From contig WRED01000009.1 of NCBI GenBank assembly GCA_009779495.1, positions 1-55,294 on the forward strand: 55,294 nt of DNA, written 5' to 3'. Shown in pieces: positions 23,467-33,383 of this stretch (its first letter is position 1; every line of letters begins with the position of its first letter). The translations under genes were made by a program, and so were the position numbers. The DNA is from Oscillospiraceae bacterium (lineage in GTDB: Bacteria > Bacillota > Clostridia > Oscillospirales > Acutalibacteraceae). The notes under the pieces were generated by a model, which made no database searches, was not told where the DNA came from, and saw nothing but the letters and a program-made list of their open reading frames with translations.

Positions 23467-23911
23467 GTGTCTCAAAAAACCTGCCCACGTCATTCTGAGC
23501 GTAGCGAAGAATCTTTCTGTTCAAGTCAATGACAGCGGTGATTTTGACGGGTTTTCCACGGTTGATTTTGATTCGGTTACGCGCGTATCGTGCGACTGTG
23601 AAAAAGAGGTTCGGTTAAAGACGCTGAACTCGCTGAAAGACGCATAAATACGAATCACGGGTGAATATAACAGATATAGGGTGCGGTTCACGTCATTGCG
23701 AGCGCGAAGAAATGTTGCGTAACATCAATGTCGATGCGCGAAGCAATCCAGTTAGTAAATGGTTCAGGGATCAGAAGTGGTCAGATAACGCGAAATAGGG
23801 TTGCATAACTGGATTGCTTCGCGCTCTGACCCTGTTATAAAATAACGTTTCTCTGCGCTCGCAATGACGCTTGACTTTCACGTGTTTTCTGTTTTTAACC
23901 CGTGATTAGCA
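23467..23911. repeat. Intergenic region with nested inverted repeats, no gene
   Basis: The core at 23653-23907 has three nested inverted arms: AATCACGGGT with ACCCGTGATT (23653-23662 and 23898-23907), GTCATTGCGAGCGC with GCGCTCGCAATGAC (near 23692 and 23859), and GCGAAGCAATCCAGTTA with its complement (near 23742 and 23812). It looks like a REP- or MITE-like non-coding element. The first part has a separate fragment, GTCATTCTGAGCGTAGCGAA (23490), that resembles half of another such repeat. No open frame of interest is seen. Confidence 0.8.
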
Positions 23912-25381
23912 TTATAAAGTAACGCCATCCTTAAATATAGCGATCTCCCGATACCCGTTCCGTTCCGACCTTGTCCGCGTTCCGTTCGCAGTCAGTAACA
24001 CGAGCGACTCAAGCTCCGCCGCGCATGTATCAAAGCTCTTGCCGCTTAAAATTTCGCCCGCGTCATAGTCGATCCAATTCGGCTTGTGTGCGGCCAGCGC
24101 GGAATTGCTCGCGATTTTGATGGTCGGCACAGGCGCGCCGAGCGGCGTGCCGCGCCCCGTTGTGAACAGGATCATATGGGCGCCCGCTGCCGTCAGCTCC
24201 GTACAGGAAACAATGTCGTTGCCCGGGCCGGACAACAGGTTCAGCCCGGGCCTTACGCATGCTTCGCCGCGTCCGAGTACGGCTGTGACAGTGGCCGATC
24301 CGCCCTTTTGGACGCAGCCAAGACTCTTTTCCTCAAGCGTCGTGATCCCTCCCGCCCGGTTGCCGGGAGAGGGGTTTTCGTATACCGCCTGCCCGTGAGC
24401 GGTGAAGTACCGCTTGAAGTCACCGATCATTTTCACGATCCCGTCAAATATCTCCCGGCTCTCCGCGCGGGCCATCAGCAGCCTTTCCGCGCCGAACATC
24501 TCCGGCGTTTCGGTCAGCAGGACTCTTCCTCCGAACGCGGTGAAGCGGTCGGTCAGCAGGCCGCACAGCGGGTTGGCCGTGATGCCCGAAAAAGCGTCCG
24601 AGCCGCCGCACTTAAAGCCGATCACAAGCTCCGGCGCGGGTATCTCAACGCGGATCTGCGCGGCGGCGACTTTTGCCAGATCTTCGAGGATGGAAAGCCC
24701 CTCAGAAAGTTCGTCGCCGCAGTCCTGTGTAACCAGCGTCCTGATTCGCCTTTTGTCATACTCGCCTAAAACGGGCAGGAAGCTTTCAAGGCTGTTATTT
24801 TCACATCCCAGGCCCAGCAGCAGAACGCCGGACGCGTTCGGGTGCCGCGCCAGCCCGGCAATGATTTTTCGTGTGTTTTCGTGGTCGTCGCCGAGCTGCG
24901 AGCAGCCGTACGGGTGCGTATACGCGAACACGCCGCCGCACAGATGCCCGAAGCGTTCATTGGCGAGCCGGGCAAGCGTCTCCGCCGTCTTGTTGACGCA
25001 GCCGACCAGCGGCAGGATCCATATCTCGTTGCGTATACCTACGGAGCCGTCGTCGCGGCGGTACCCCATGAAAACCGGCGCTTCGGCGGCGGCTTGTCTG
25101 TGAACGTGCGGAACGCACTCATATTCGTCCGTTTCCGTCAGCGCCGTTTTGAGGTTGTGTGTGTGGACAAGCTCACCGGCGGAGATTTTTTTCCGTGCCG
25201 TGCCTATGGGAAAGCCGTACTTGACGACGGCTTCGCCGCTCCCGATTTCGCGCAGCGCGAGCTTGTGCCCGGCGGCGATATCCTCCCGCGCGGCAACGCC
25301 GTCATGGATTTCACCTTTTTTGATATCACGCACCGCGACGGCCACGTTGTCGCGTTCGTTTATTTTTATAAGCTTTTTCAA
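23912..25381 (-). CDS. uxaA: Altronate dehydratase (UxaA family)
   Basis: The 489-residue protein has the short N-terminal SAF domain (about 1-75, ending ELVHTHNLKT) fused to the large catalytic domain: GYRRDDGSVGIRNEIWILP near 107, PYGCSQLGDDHENT, LGLGCENN, IGFKCGGSDAFSGITANP and TTGRGTPLGAPVPTIKI. It dehydrates D-altronate to 2-keto-3-deoxygluconate in galacturonate breakdown; galactarate and other sugar-acid dehydratases share this fold, so the exact acid is not certain. It starts with TTG, with no ATG nearby in frame, behind a weak AAGGG. A clear promoter lies 74 bp upstream. UxaB and UxaC are not in the window. Confidence 0.9.
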   Translation of the reverse strand: MKKLIKINERDNVAVAVRDIKKGEIHDGVAAREDIAAGHKLALREIGSGEAVVKYGFPIGTARKKISAGELVHTHNLKTALTETDEYECVPHVHRQAAAEAPVFMGYRRDDGSVGIRNEIWILPLVGCVNKTAETLARLANERFGHLCGGVFAYTHPYGCSQLGDDHENTRKIIAGLARHPNASGVLLLGLGCENNSLESFLPVLGEYDKRRIRTLVTQDCGDELSEGLSILEDLAKVAAAQIRVEIPAPELVIGFKCGGSDAFSGITANPLCGLLTDRFTAFGGRVLLTETPEMFGAERLLMARAESREIFDGIVKMIGDFKRYFTAHGQAVYENPSPGNRAGGITTLEEKSLGCVQKGGSATVTAVLGRGEACVRPGLNLLSGPGNDIVSCTELTAAGAHMILFTTGRGTPLGAPVPTIKIASNSALAAHKPNWIDYDAGEILSGKSFDTCAAELESLVLLTANGTRTRSERNGYREIAIFKDGVTL

Positions 25382-25454
25382 AAATAACCCTTCTTCCTGT
25401 TGACATAACGCCGTAAAAATATTACAATAGGCTTAGCGTATTTTGAACAGGTCT

Positions 25455-25484
25455 ATTATACTATAACTTGTGGGCGTCGGTCAA
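25455..25484 (-). promoter_or_regulatory. Promoter of uxaA
   Basis: On the minus strand TTGACC (25479-25484) and TATAAT (25455-25460) are 18 bp apart, leaving a 5' leader of about 65 nt. Confidence 0.65.
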
Positions 25485-25510
25485 TGGCCGATAAACGCAT
25501 AAACGCATAA

Positions 25511-26302
25511 ATGAACAAAAGGAATGGTCATGTGTATCATTTTCATGCGGACAACGGAAGAATTTTGACGCCGCCGACAGAATTGGAACCGCAGCTAAAA
25601 GGTGCGTTCCCGGTTTTTTCCAAGTTGCTTGGACATATCCGTTTTAATTATGTGGCGGATGAGATATGGGACGGGGAAGTCTCGCTTGTTTTCAAAGCGG
25701 ATGGCGAACAATTGGCTGCTGTCATGCTTGGCGAAGGTGCTTTTCATGTGCAAATCGCGGGCGAAGACTTCCGGATCGCAGACGAAACCTTGCTGGACAC
25801 TGTCTTTGAGACATTAAAGAGCGCCGTGTCGTTCGAACGGCGCCGTCCGCTTGAGCAGCGCACGATCAATCCGAACGGATGTCCCTGCGGTCGGCAGTGC
25901 GATTTGTGCCTTGGAAGCAAAGAGTACAGCGAAAACGGCTTCTCTGAGGGCGAAAATTTTGGTTATATGAATTGGGTGTGCTATCACAACTGCATTGATG
26001 ATATAGTAGAGCGGTTTGACGGCGTATTCGACTGCCCGGGCTGTGAAGCAATCAGGACAAGCAAAGATTGTTGGGAAGATTGGAATGGTTGCAAGTACTT
26101 TATTTGCCTTACAGAAAGAGGATACAAAAATTGTGCAGAATGCGGAGAGTATCACACATGTGATGTTTTTCGCGACTGTCATTATCCGGCTCAATGCAAT
26201 TTAGGCATTACCGCCGAGGAGATCACAAAATTGGTGATTCCTTATGCCATGAAAGAACGGCTGAATACATTTCATTTGACGCGAGAAACAAGAAACGTTT
26301 AG
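25511..26302 (+). CDS. DUF3788-like / DUF3795-like cysteine-rich fusion protein
   Basis: The 263-residue protein has two parts. Residues about 15-105 ([36 protein letters not shown]) resemble DUF3788. Residues about 115-250 hold around 18 cysteines ([60 protein letters not shown]) and resemble the metal-binding DUF3795. Function is unknown. The start is uncertain: no Shine-Dalgarno site precedes the ATG, and a tandem ATAAACGC repeat is found just upstream. Base composition is more AT-rich than that of neighbours, which hints at a different origin. The stop lies 44 bp before rhaA. Confidence 0.7.
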   Translation: MNKRNGHVYHFHADNGRILTPPTELEPQLKGAFPVFSKLLGHIRFNYVADEIWDGEVSLVFKADGEQLAAVMLGEGAFHVQIAGEDFRIADETLLDTVFETLKSAVSFERRRPLEQRTINPNGCPCGRQCDLCLGSKEYSENGFSEGENFGYMNWVCYHNCIDDIVERFDGVFDCPGCEAIRTSKDCWEDWNGCKYFICLTERGYKNCAECGEYHTCDVFRDCHYPAQCNLGITAEEITKLVIPYAMKERLNTFHLTRETRNV

Positions 26303-26346
26303 AACCTGTTGAAAAAAATCCCCCGCGAACTGAAAGGAACGGTTAC

Positions 26347-27585
26347 ATGGAACGCTACGCCTACGCAAAGGAAACCTACGCAAAAATCGGCATAGATACC
26401 GAAAAGGCCATACGCGATTTGTCCGGCGTGAAAATTTCGATCCACTGCTGGCAGGGCGACGACGTGGGCGGCTTTGAGAACGCGGGCGCGCTGTCCGGCG
26501 GTATCGCCGCCACAGGCAGCCACCCCGGCAAGGCACGCAATTTCCGGGAACTGACGGACGACCTTGACGCCGTCCTGCGGCTCGTGCCCGGCAGGCACAA
26601 GGTCAACATCCACGGCATGTACGCCGTGACGGACGATTCTGTCAGCCGCGACAGGCTGGAGCCGAAGCACTTTGAAAAATGGGCCGAGTTTGCCAGGCAG
26701 CGCGGCTTGGGGCTTGATATCAATCCGACGCTGTTTTCGCACCCGCTTGCCGCCGACGGGCTGACGCTGTCGCACCCTGACGAAAAAATCCGCCGCTTCT
26801 GGATCGACCACTGCAAGGCCATGCGCAGAGTCGGCGAGTATTTCGGGCGCGAGCTGAATATAACCTGCGTCAACAATATATGGATACCCGACGGGTTCAA
26901 GGACACGCCGGCCGACCGTTTGGGCCCGCGCAGGCGGCTGAAGGAGTCGCTTGACGAGATTCTCGCGGAGAAAATCGACAAAAAGTACCTGCTCGATACG
27001 GTCGAGTCAAAGCTGTTCGGCATCGGCCTTGAAAGTTATACGGTGGGTTCGCACGAGTTTTATATGAACTACGCCGCGAAAAACGACTGTATCTGCCTGC
27101 TAGACAACGGCCACTATCATCCCACGGAGGTCACGTCGGACAAAATACCGTCGATGCTGCTGTTCTTCGACAAGGTTGCCCTGCACGTAACCAGGGGTGT
27201 GCGCTGGGACAGCGACCATGTCGTGGTGTTCGACGACGAACTGAAAGAGATTGCGAAAGAAATCGTGCGCTGCGGCGCGCTTGACAGGGTTCTGATCGGG
27301 CTGGATTATTTCGATGCGTCGATCAACCGCGTGGGCGCGTGGGTGACGGGCGTGCGCAACATGCAAAAGGCTCTGCTATACGCGCTGCTGACGCCCCACG
27401 CCGACCTGAAAAAGCTTCAGGACAGCGGCAGCTTCGGGCGGCTGCTTGCCGTGAACGAGGAGCTGAAATTCTATCCGTTTGCCGACGTGTGGAACGAGTT
27501 CTGCGAGCGGCAGGGCGTGCCGGGCGCGGACTGGTTTGACGAGGCGGACAACTACGAAAATAAGATTTTAGAACTCAGAATATAA
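26347..27585 (+). CDS. rhaA: L-rhamnose isomerase
   Basis: The 412-residue protein has the conserved opening [21 protein letters not shown], the substrate loop [49 protein letters not shown], and metal ligands in [11 protein letters not shown] and [11 protein letters not shown]. It converts L-rhamnose to L-rhamnulose in the cytoplasm. The length matches the family (about 418). I start at 26347, which has AAAGGAA upstream; the longer frame from 26194 overlaps the previous gene. RhaB and RhaD are not in the window. Rhamnose would come from rhamnogalacturonan- or ulvan-type glycans, in line with GH105 and UxaA. Confidence 0.95.
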   Translation: MERYAYAKETYAKIGIDTEKAIRDLSGVKISIHCWQGDDVGGFENAGALSGGIAATGSHPGKARNFRELTDDLDAVLRLVPGRHKVNIHGMYAVTDDSVSRDRLEPKHFEKWAEFARQRGLGLDINPTLFSHPLAADGLTLSHPDEKIRRFWIDHCKAMRRVGEYFGRELNITCVNNIWIPDGFKDTPADRLGPRRRLKESLDEILAEKIDKKYLLDTVESKLFGIGLESYTVGSHEFYMNYAAKNDCICLLDNGHYHPTEVTSDKIPSMLLFFDKVALHVTRGVRWDSDHVVVFDDELKEIAKEIVRCGALDRVLIGLDYFDASINRVGAWVTGVRNMQKALLYALLTPHADLKKLQDSGSFGRLLAVNEELKFYPFADVWNEFCERQGVPGADWFDEADNYENKILELRI

Positions 27586-27631
27586 TATATGGTTGTTTTT
27601 GATCTTTGTATTTAATGTTATTTTGGCAGTT

Positions 27632-27775
27632 AAACCCCACCGGCGCTACGCGCCACCTCCCCTTGCAGGGGAGGCAGTGGTTTCCAGGTCGCCCAGGCCT
27701 CCCCTGCAAGGGGAGGTGGCGCGCAGCGCCGGTGGGGTTTCGGAAATTCAAATCAACGCAAAAGCCTGCAAAAGC
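27632..27775. repeat. Palindromic repeat, copy C
   Basis: Arms AACCCCACCGGCGCTACGCG (from 27632) and its inverted copy (to 27739), with inner CCTCCCCTTGCAGGGGAGG arms. The flank (AAATTCAAATCAACGCAAAA, 27745 onward) resembles, in inverted orientation, that of copies A and B. The next start codon is 71 nt downstream. Confidence 0.9.
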
Positions 27776-27809
27776 TTAATATACTACAAAATATTAGGAG
27801 GATTTATCA

Positions 27810-28805
27810 ATGGATTTCAATCAAATCTGGGAGCAAATCAAAGGCGCATTCGGGTCAATCGGAGATGTATTCGGGCAGATACAGCCGTATCTGGCGCAGG
27901 TAGGGGACTTCCTCAAGAAATCGCCGCCGCTGTTCGTCGCGTTCATCATGTTTTTGACGGTTCTGTTTGACCCGTCGGCGCAAAGCACGGATACGTCTGT
28001 TCTCGTGCGCGAGGACGTCTACGTGCTGATGGAAGCGCTGACGATGGGGCAGGGCATTACCAACGACGGCGAGTACTACTACACAAGCGGCGCCATAACC
28101 GCGCTGAAGCAAACGGCCCTGGCGAAGTACGACATGAAAACCATGAAGCAGGTGGCGAAAGCTGACAACCCGCTTCCGTCAGAGCTGACAAACCTGGGCT
28201 GCGACCATATCGGCGGTATCAGCTACTATAACGGCAAAATTTATGCGTCGGTGGAGGATAGCAAGAATTATGAGCATCCGCACATCGTGGTGTTTGACGC
28301 GGCGACGCTCAAGTACGAAAAGCACTATAATCTGCACCCGAAGGATCAGGGCGAGGGACATAACGAGGATCCGCTGGGCAATTTCGTGACGCGTTATCCC
28401 GACGGCGTGCCGTGGTGCGCGGTTAACCCCGAAACGGGCATCCTGTACGCGTCTTATTGGTCTCACGCGAAAGTGATCTACAAGTATGATATCGACAGCA
28501 CGATGGCGTATATGGGCGCGATCGAATTGACGGGCATAGGCGAGCTTGACCGCATTCAGGGCGGCGAATTCTATGAGGGCAAGCTGTATCTGTCGCAGGA
28601 CAACAGCGGCCGGATTAAGAACGTGCTCAAGGTCAATGTGAACACAGGCAATGTCTCTTTGGCGTTCACGCGCGACGTGGGCGGCGATAAAATAGAGGCC
28701 GAGGATCTGACGGTGTTCCTTGACAGCGACGGCGCGCTGTTCCATGTGCTGGACTATAACAGCCTTATCGGCGTGTATATGAGGCATTATGACGTGAGTT
28801 TCTAA
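27810..28805 (+). CDS. Membrane-anchored beta-propeller-like protein
   Basis: The 331-residue protein begins with an amphipathic stretch, then a transmembrane helix (about 40-58, PLFVAFIMFLTVLFDPSA), and an extracellular domain. This domain has short repeated blades: GITNDGEYYYTSG, ALAKYDMKTMKQ, DHIGGISYYNGKIYASVED, PHIVVFDAATLKYEKHY, AVNPETGILYASYW, EFYEGKLYLSQD and LKVNVNTGNVSLAF. This is the pattern of a five- to six-bladed propeller of NHL or SMP-30 type. It may bind or open a sugar, but no catalytic residues can be named. AGGAGG is 8 nt before the ATG. galE follows after 11 bp, so the two form an operon. Its anchor ends in VLFD, as in two GH16 proteins. Confidence 0.7.
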   Translation: MDFNQIWEQIKGAFGSIGDVFGQIQPYLAQVGDFLKKSPPLFVAFIMFLTVLFDPSAQSTDTSVLVREDVYVLMEALTMGQGITNDGEYYYTSGAITALKQTALAKYDMKTMKQVAKADNPLPSELTNLGCDHIGGISYYNGKIYASVEDSKNYEHPHIVVFDAATLKYEKHYNLHPKDQGEGHNEDPLGNFVTRYPDGVPWCAVNPETGILYASYWSHAKVIYKYDIDSTMAYMGAIELTGIGELDRIQGGEFYEGKLYLSQDNSGRIKNVLKVNVNTGNVSLAFTRDVGGDKIEAEDLTVFLDSDGALFHVLDYNSLIGVYMRHYDVSF

Positions 28806-28816
28806 AAGGAGAATTT

Positions 28817-29827
28817 ATGTCGATTTTAGTAACCGGCGGCGCGGGCTATATCGGTTCGCATACCTGTGCGGAGCTTTTGAATAAAGGCTTCGGCGTGATC
28901 GTCGTTGACAATCTGAGCAACAGCTCCTTAACCGCGCTTGACCGTGTGGAGGAGATAACGGGCAAGTCCGTGAAACGCTATGTCTGTGACGTCCGCGACG
29001 AGGACGCGCTGACCAAGGTCTTTCAGGAAAACAGCGTGGACGCCGTGATCCATTTCGCGGGGCTGAAAGCGGTTGGCGAAAGTTGCGCAAAACCGCTGGA
29101 ATATTATGATAACAACGTCGGCGGCACGGTGAAGCTGCTTCAGTGTATGCAGGCGGCCGGCTGCAAAAAGATCGTGTTCAGTTCAAGCGCGACGGTTTAC
29201 GGCATGAACAACGCGTCGCCCCTGCGCGAGGATATGCCCGCCGGCGGCACGACGAACCCTTATGGAACGACGAAGCTGTTTATCGAACGGATACTCAGCG
29301 ACCTCTATGCTTCCGACAAGGGATGGAGCGTCTCGATCCTGCGCTACTTCAACCCCATCGGCGCGCATAAAAGCGGGAAGATCGGGGAAAATCCAAGGGA
29401 CATTCCAAACAACCTCATGCCATATATCGCGCAGGTCGCGGTCGGGCGCAGGGAAAAGCTGAACATCTTCGGCAATGATTATGATACCCGCGACGGTACG
29501 GGCGTCCGTGATTACATCCACGTGGCTGATTTAGCGGACGGCCACGTAAAAGCCCTTGACCGCGTTTTGGGCAAGATGGGGCTCGATGTGTACAACCTGG
29601 GCACGGGCAGGGGAGTGAGCGTTTTGGAGCTTCATGCCGCGTTTGAAAAGGCGTCCGGCGTGAAGATCGCGTATGAGATCGGCCCGCGCCGTGACGGCGA
29701 TATCGCGGAATGCTATGCCGACGCAGGCAAGGCGGAGCGGGAGCTGGGCTTCAAGGCGGTACGAACCATTGAAGAGGCGTGCGGTGATACATGGCGCTGG
29801 CAAAGCCAAAACCCTGAGGGATTTTGA
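28817..29827 (+). CDS. galE: UDP-glucose 4-epimerase
   Basis: The 336-residue short-chain dehydrogenase-type epimerase has GGAGYIGSHTCAELL (NAD-binding, residues 6-20), NPYGTTKLFIERIL (Tyr-x3-Lys catalytic pair, near 149), SILRYFNPIGAH, and DYDTRDGTGVRDYIHVADLA. It interconverts UDP-glucose and UDP-galactose for galactose use or glycan synthesis. AAGGAG precedes the ATG. It is the second gene of an operon with the propeller-like membrane protein, which is not a usual galE partner. Confidence 0.96.
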   Translation: MSILVTGGAGYIGSHTCAELLNKGFGVIVVDNLSNSSLTALDRVEEITGKSVKRYVCDVRDEDALTKVFQENSVDAVIHFAGLKAVGESCAKPLEYYDNNVGGTVKLLQCMQAAGCKKIVFSSSATVYGMNNASPLREDMPAGGTTNPYGTTKLFIERILSDLYASDKGWSVSILRYFNPIGAHKSGKIGENPRDIPNNLMPYIAQVAVGRREKLNIFGNDYDTRDGTGVRDYIHVADLADGHVKALDRVLGKMGLDVYNLGTGRGVSVLELHAAFEKASGVKIAYEIGPRRDGDIAECYADAGKAERELGFKAVRTIEEACGDTWRWQSQNPEGF

Positions 29828-29908
29828 CAAGGGCAAACGACAAACGGGCGTACTGTGTGCAAGTGACTGTGCGCCCTTATAAAATTATGTAATGTCAACA
29901 ATTTAAGC

Positions 29909-29961
29909 GGTGCGGCATGGAAGCCGCACCCTACGAACGAACCTGCGATTTTCGTAGGGTC
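29909..29961. repeat. Short intergenic palindromes
   Basis: GGTGCGGC pairs with GCCGCACC (29909-29930), and CCCTACGAA with TTCGTAGGG (29929-29957). They look like scattered small repeats. The rest of the galE-hflX gap shows nothing further. Confidence 0.4.
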
Positions 29962-30012
29962 GGGGTTCCGTCTCCGACCGCAAATCAAATGCAAAATTAT
30001 GAGGTATCCGTT

Positions 30013-31260
30013 ATGGAACTCACCGAAAACATCATTCTCCCCGAACGCGCCGTGCTGGTCGCTGTTGACACCGGGGAATACGACGTCGAAACATCGCTTT
30101 CGGAGCTTGCCGAGCTTGCTAAAACTGCCGGCGCGGAGGCTTTAGCGAAGCTCACGCAAAAACGCCAAAAGCCCGACTCAGCTACTTTCATCGGAAGCGG
30201 GCGGCTTGAGGAGCTGCGCGTTTTCTGTGCCGACGGCGATATCGACCTGCTGATTTTCGACAGCGAGCTTTCACCGTCGCAGCAGCGCAATATCGAACAG
30301 GAAACGGACGTCCGCGTGATCGACAGGACGACGCTGATACTCGACATCTTCGCGGCGCACGCCAGAAGCGGCGAGGGCAAGCTCCAGGTCGAAATCGCGC
30401 AGCTGAAATACGCCCTGCCGCGTTTGGGCGGCAAAGGCACGCAGCTCTCGCGCCTGGGCGGCGGCATCGGTACGCGCGGGCCGGGCGAAACGAAGCTCGA
30501 GACGGACCGCAGGCACATACGCGGGCGCATCAGAAATCTCGAAAACGAGCTTGCCGAGCTGAAAAAGCGCCGCGACCTTGCCCGCGCCCGCCGCCAAAAG
30601 GACGGCGTCGTCACGGTGGCGATCATCGGCTACACCAACGCGGGCAAAAGTACGCTCATGAACGCGCTGACGCAGGCCGACGTCCTGACGGAGGATAAGC
30701 TGTTCGTCACGCTTGACCCGACCTCGCGCGCCCTGACGCTTCCCAGCGGCCGCAAGGTCATGCTCATCGACACGGTCGGTCTCATCCGCAGGCTGCCGCA
30801 CAAGCTTGTCGAGGCGTTTTTGTCTACGCTTGAGGAGGCTGCCTCAGCCGATTTGGTCCTCAATATGTGCGACGCGTCAAGTGATGATTTTGAAGAACAT
30901 CTGATGGTGGCGTGTGACTTGCTTCGTGAGCTTGAATGTGAAAATAAAAAAATAATTTCCGTTTTGAACAAATGCGACGCGGTGGAAAATGTATATTCCC
31001 TGCCGTGCGTGGAAAACAGCGTGATGATTTCCGCGCTTAACGGCACGGGGCTTGACGCTTTGCTCGAAAAAATAGATCGGGAGCTGCCTCCCACCCGCAG
31101 GCAGGGGCAGCTCCTTTTTCCATATCCAATGGGTCACGCTGTCGCCCGTTTCCGGGACGACGGGATCATATTGTCAGAGGAGTACAAAGAAAACGGCGTC
31201 TACATTGAAGTCATAGCAGATATAAATCTGCTGCGGCAATATAAGGATTACGAATGCTAA
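30013..31260 (+). CDS. hflX: GTPase HflX (ribosome-associated)
   Basis: The 415-residue protein has the HflX N-terminal domain (SATFIGSGRLEELR, DRTTLILDIFAAHARSGEGKLQVEIAQL), the glycine-rich GGIGTRGPGETKLE linker with its coiled coil, and the G domain: GYTNAGKST (about 205), TLDPTSR, DTVGLIRRLP and LNKCD. HflX binds 50S subunits and splits stalled or stressed ribosomes using GTP. I start at 30013, where GAGG is 8 nt upstream. It ends 3 bp before a convergent deacetylase gene. Confidence 0.96.
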   Translation: MELTENIILPERAVLVAVDTGEYDVETSLSELAELAKTAGAEALAKLTQKRQKPDSATFIGSGRLEELRVFCADGDIDLLIFDSELSPSQQRNIEQETDVRVIDRTTLILDIFAAHARSGEGKLQVEIAQLKYALPRLGGKGTQLSRLGGGIGTRGPGETKLETDRRHIRGRIRNLENELAELKKRRDLARARRQKDGVVTVAIIGYTNAGKSTLMNALTQADVLTEDKLFVTLDPTSRALTLPSGRKVMLIDTVGLIRRLPHKLVEAFLSTLEEAASADLVLNMCDASSDDFEEHLMVACDLLRELECENKKIISVLNKCDAVENVYSLPCVENSVMISALNGTGLDALLEKIDRELPPTRRQGQLLFPYPMGHAVARFRDDGIILSEEYKENGVYIEVIADINLLRQYKDYEC

Positions 31261-31263
31261 CCT

Positions 31264-32094
31264 TTACGGGTCAACATTTTTCGCCTTATAGTAGACATTG
31301 CCGCTCTTGGGCTCAATGCCTTTTTGGCTGAACAGCTCGCTCACAGTCACAAGCTTAAACCCGGCCGCGCGCAGCTCCGGTATCAATTCCTCGCAAAGGT
31401 CGGCGGTAAAGCTGTAGATGTCGTGCATCAGGATAATGTCGCCATCCTGCGCCTTATTCAGAACGTTGTCAACGATTCTCCGCCTGTTTTGCTTCGTATT
31501 CGCGCCTCTTTTCACGCCGAATCGCCAATCACCAGTGTCTATCGACCAAAGTATTATCGGCATTTTGACCGCTGCTTTTACAGCGTGATTGTAGTGGCAC
31601 GCCGGAACGCGCATATACTTCGGATCCTCCAATAGCAGTTCGAGTATCAGATCGTCAGTTTTGGATAATTCCTCTCTGATTTCGTCTCCCGACAGCTTTG
31701 TCAGATTCCTGTGGGAATAAGTGTGATTTCCGATTTCGCATCCCATGGAGTATGCTCTCACCATGACCTCGGCATGCTTTTCGATGTTTACGCCGAGGAC
31801 GAAGAAAGTCGCCTTTCCGCCGTTTATCTCAAGCAGATCGAGAATACGGTTCGTGAATTTTGTTGACGGACCGTCGTCGAAAGTCAGGGCAATAAGAGGT
31901 GAGCTGTCATGAAGCTTTTTTTCATCTTTATCTTTAGCCGCCCGGCCGCCTGGCGAAAGGGTATCCTCTTCGCATGAAACGGCACGGGTTGCGGGCTCAG
32001 AAGCGTCTCGCGTCATTTGGGAAGCAGGTACATACGGTGCAGTTACCGAAAACAGCAAAAGAAAGCTTAAAATAGAACGTACCGTTAATCTCAT
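31264..32094 (-). CDS. Exported polysaccharide deacetylase (NodB domain, CE4)
   Basis: The 276-residue protein has a signal peptide (1-24), a low-complexity charged linker (25-64) and a NodB domain: TFDDGPS (71-77, catalytic base and metal Asp), GNHTYSH (122-128, metal His pair), a KYMRVPACHYN segment and DIILMHD (about 233). It would remove N- or O-acetyl groups from peptidoglycan, chitin-like or xylan chains outside the cell. The usual RPPxG motif is changed to RVPACHYN, which may alter substrate or rate. It is transcribed alone. Confidence 0.88.
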   Translation of the reverse strand: MRLTVRSILSFLLLFSVTAPYVPASQMTRDASEPATRAVSCEEDTLSPGGRAAKDKDEKKLHDSSPLIALTFDDGPSTKFTNRILDLLEINGGKATFFVLGVNIEKHAEVMVRAYSMGCEIGNHTYSHRNLTKLSGDEIREELSKTDDLILELLLEDPKYMRVPACHYNHAVKAAVKMPIILWSIDTGDWRFGVKRGANTKQNRRRIVDNVLNKAQDGDIILMHDIYSFTADLCEELIPELRAAGFKLVTVSELFSQKGIEPKSGNVYYKAKNVDP

Positions 32095-32201
32095 CGAATT
32101 GCCTCCGCAGCTTCAAATCAGCTCACGAGTATTTTGTGCGGCGGAGATTTTTTAATACGAAAGAAAAACAGGAAACGCAGTTAAAAATTTTTGAATTTTT
32201 A

Positions 32202-32315
32202 TACCCCTCCGGTACTGCGTGCTACCTCCCCTTGCAGGGGAGGCTTGAGCGATCGGCTCCTGCAAGGGGAGGTGGCGCGCAGTGCCGGAGGGGTACAAAA
32301 ATCAAATATAAACAG
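32202..32315. repeat. Palindromic repeat, copy D
   Basis: Arms ACCCCTCCGGTACTGCGTGC and the inverted copy ending 32295, with inner CCTCCCCTTGCAGGGGAGG; the loop is partly deleted. It lies 50 nt before the iolG-like start. Confidence 0.88.
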
Positions 32316-32344
32316 CAATTATAATTGAGATAAGGAGATATACA

Positions 32345-33370
32345 ATGATCAACGTAGGAATCATCGGCGCGGGGCGCATCGGCAAGGTACACGGCGAATC
32401 CATCATGAACTACGTCAAGGGCGCGACCGTCAAGGCGATCGCCGACCCGTTTATTACCCCGGAAACGGAGCAATGGGCAAAGGACATGGGCATCGCCGAG
32501 TTTTACACGGACTACAAAAAAATCCTGGAGGACCAGGACATACAGGCCGTCCTGATCTGCTCGTCTACGGATACGCATTCAGCCATCTCGCTTGAGGCTA
32601 TCGCCGCCGGGAAACACATCTTCTGCGAAAAGCCCGTTGACCAGGACGTGAATAAGATACTCGAGGTCAAAAAGGCGCTGGCTGAAAGCGGCGTCAAGTA
32701 TCAGGTCGGCTTCAACCGCCGCTACGACCACAATTTCAAGGGCGCCCGGGCCGCCGTCGCCGCGGGCAAAATCGGCGAGCTGAACGTGCTGAAAATCTGC
32801 TCGCGCGATCCCGCCGCGCCGCCCGTCAGCTACATAAAGGTTTCCGGCGGCATCTTTATGGACATGACGATCCACGATTTCGACATGGTTCGGTTCATGT
32901 CCGGCGCGGAGGTCGAGGAGGTGTTCGCTTACGGCGCGGTGCTTGTCGATCCAGAAATCGGCGAGGCGGGCGACATTGACACGGCCGTGATTTCCATGAA
33001 GCTTTCAAACGGCGCTTTGGCCGTTATCGACAACTGCCGCCGCGCCAGCTACGGCTATGACCAGCGCGTGGAGGCTTTCGGCAACCTGGGTCAGGTCATC
33101 GTTTCGAATGACACGGAGTCAACTACTGTCGTATCTGACGCGCAGGGCGTCCACGCCGAAAAGCCGCTGCTGTTTTTCCTTGAGCGTTACATGCGGGCAT
33201 ACGCGGACGAGGTGTCGGAGTTTATAGACGCTGTTGTTAAGGACGCGTCTGTCAGCGTCGGCATCGACTGCGGGCTGTATCCTGTGCTGATCGGTTTGGC
33301 TGCGAAGAAATCGCTTGCTTCAGGGCTGCCGGTCAAGGTCGCCGATATCGCGGCGGAATACGGACTGTAA
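32345..33370 (+). CDS. iolG: Inositol 2-dehydrogenase-like Gfo/Idh/MocA oxidoreductase
   Basis: The 341-residue protein has the Rossmann motif [13 protein letters not shown] (4-16), [10 protein letters not shown] near 97 (the conserved EKP Lys), [10 protein letters not shown], and the catalytic block [17 protein letters not shown] (Asp and His). The overall sequence is close to IolG-type myo-inositol dehydrogenases, which oxidise inositol to 2-keto-inositol with NAD; related enzymes act on other cyclic polyols or sugars. AAGGAG precedes the ATG. LicD follows after 13 bp. The remaining inositol genes (iolB, D, E) are not here. Confidence 0.85.
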   Translation: MINVGIIGAGRIGKVHGESIMNYVKGATVKAIADPFITPETEQWAKDMGIAEFYTDYKKILEDQDIQAVLICSSTDTHSAISLEAIAAGKHIFCEKPVDQDVNKILEVKKALAESGVKYQVGFNRRYDHNFKGARAAVAAGKIGELNVLKICSRDPAAPPVSYIKVSGGIFMDMTIHDFDMVRFMSGAEVEEVFAYGAVLVDPEIGEAGDIDTAVISMKLSNGALAVIDNCRRASYGYDQRVEAFGNLGQVIVSNDTESTTVVSDAQGVHAEKPLLFFLERYMRAYADEVSEFIDAVVKDASVSVGIDCGLYPVLIGLAAKKSLASGLPVKVADIAAEYGL

Positions 33371-33383
33371 AGGAGGAAAATAT

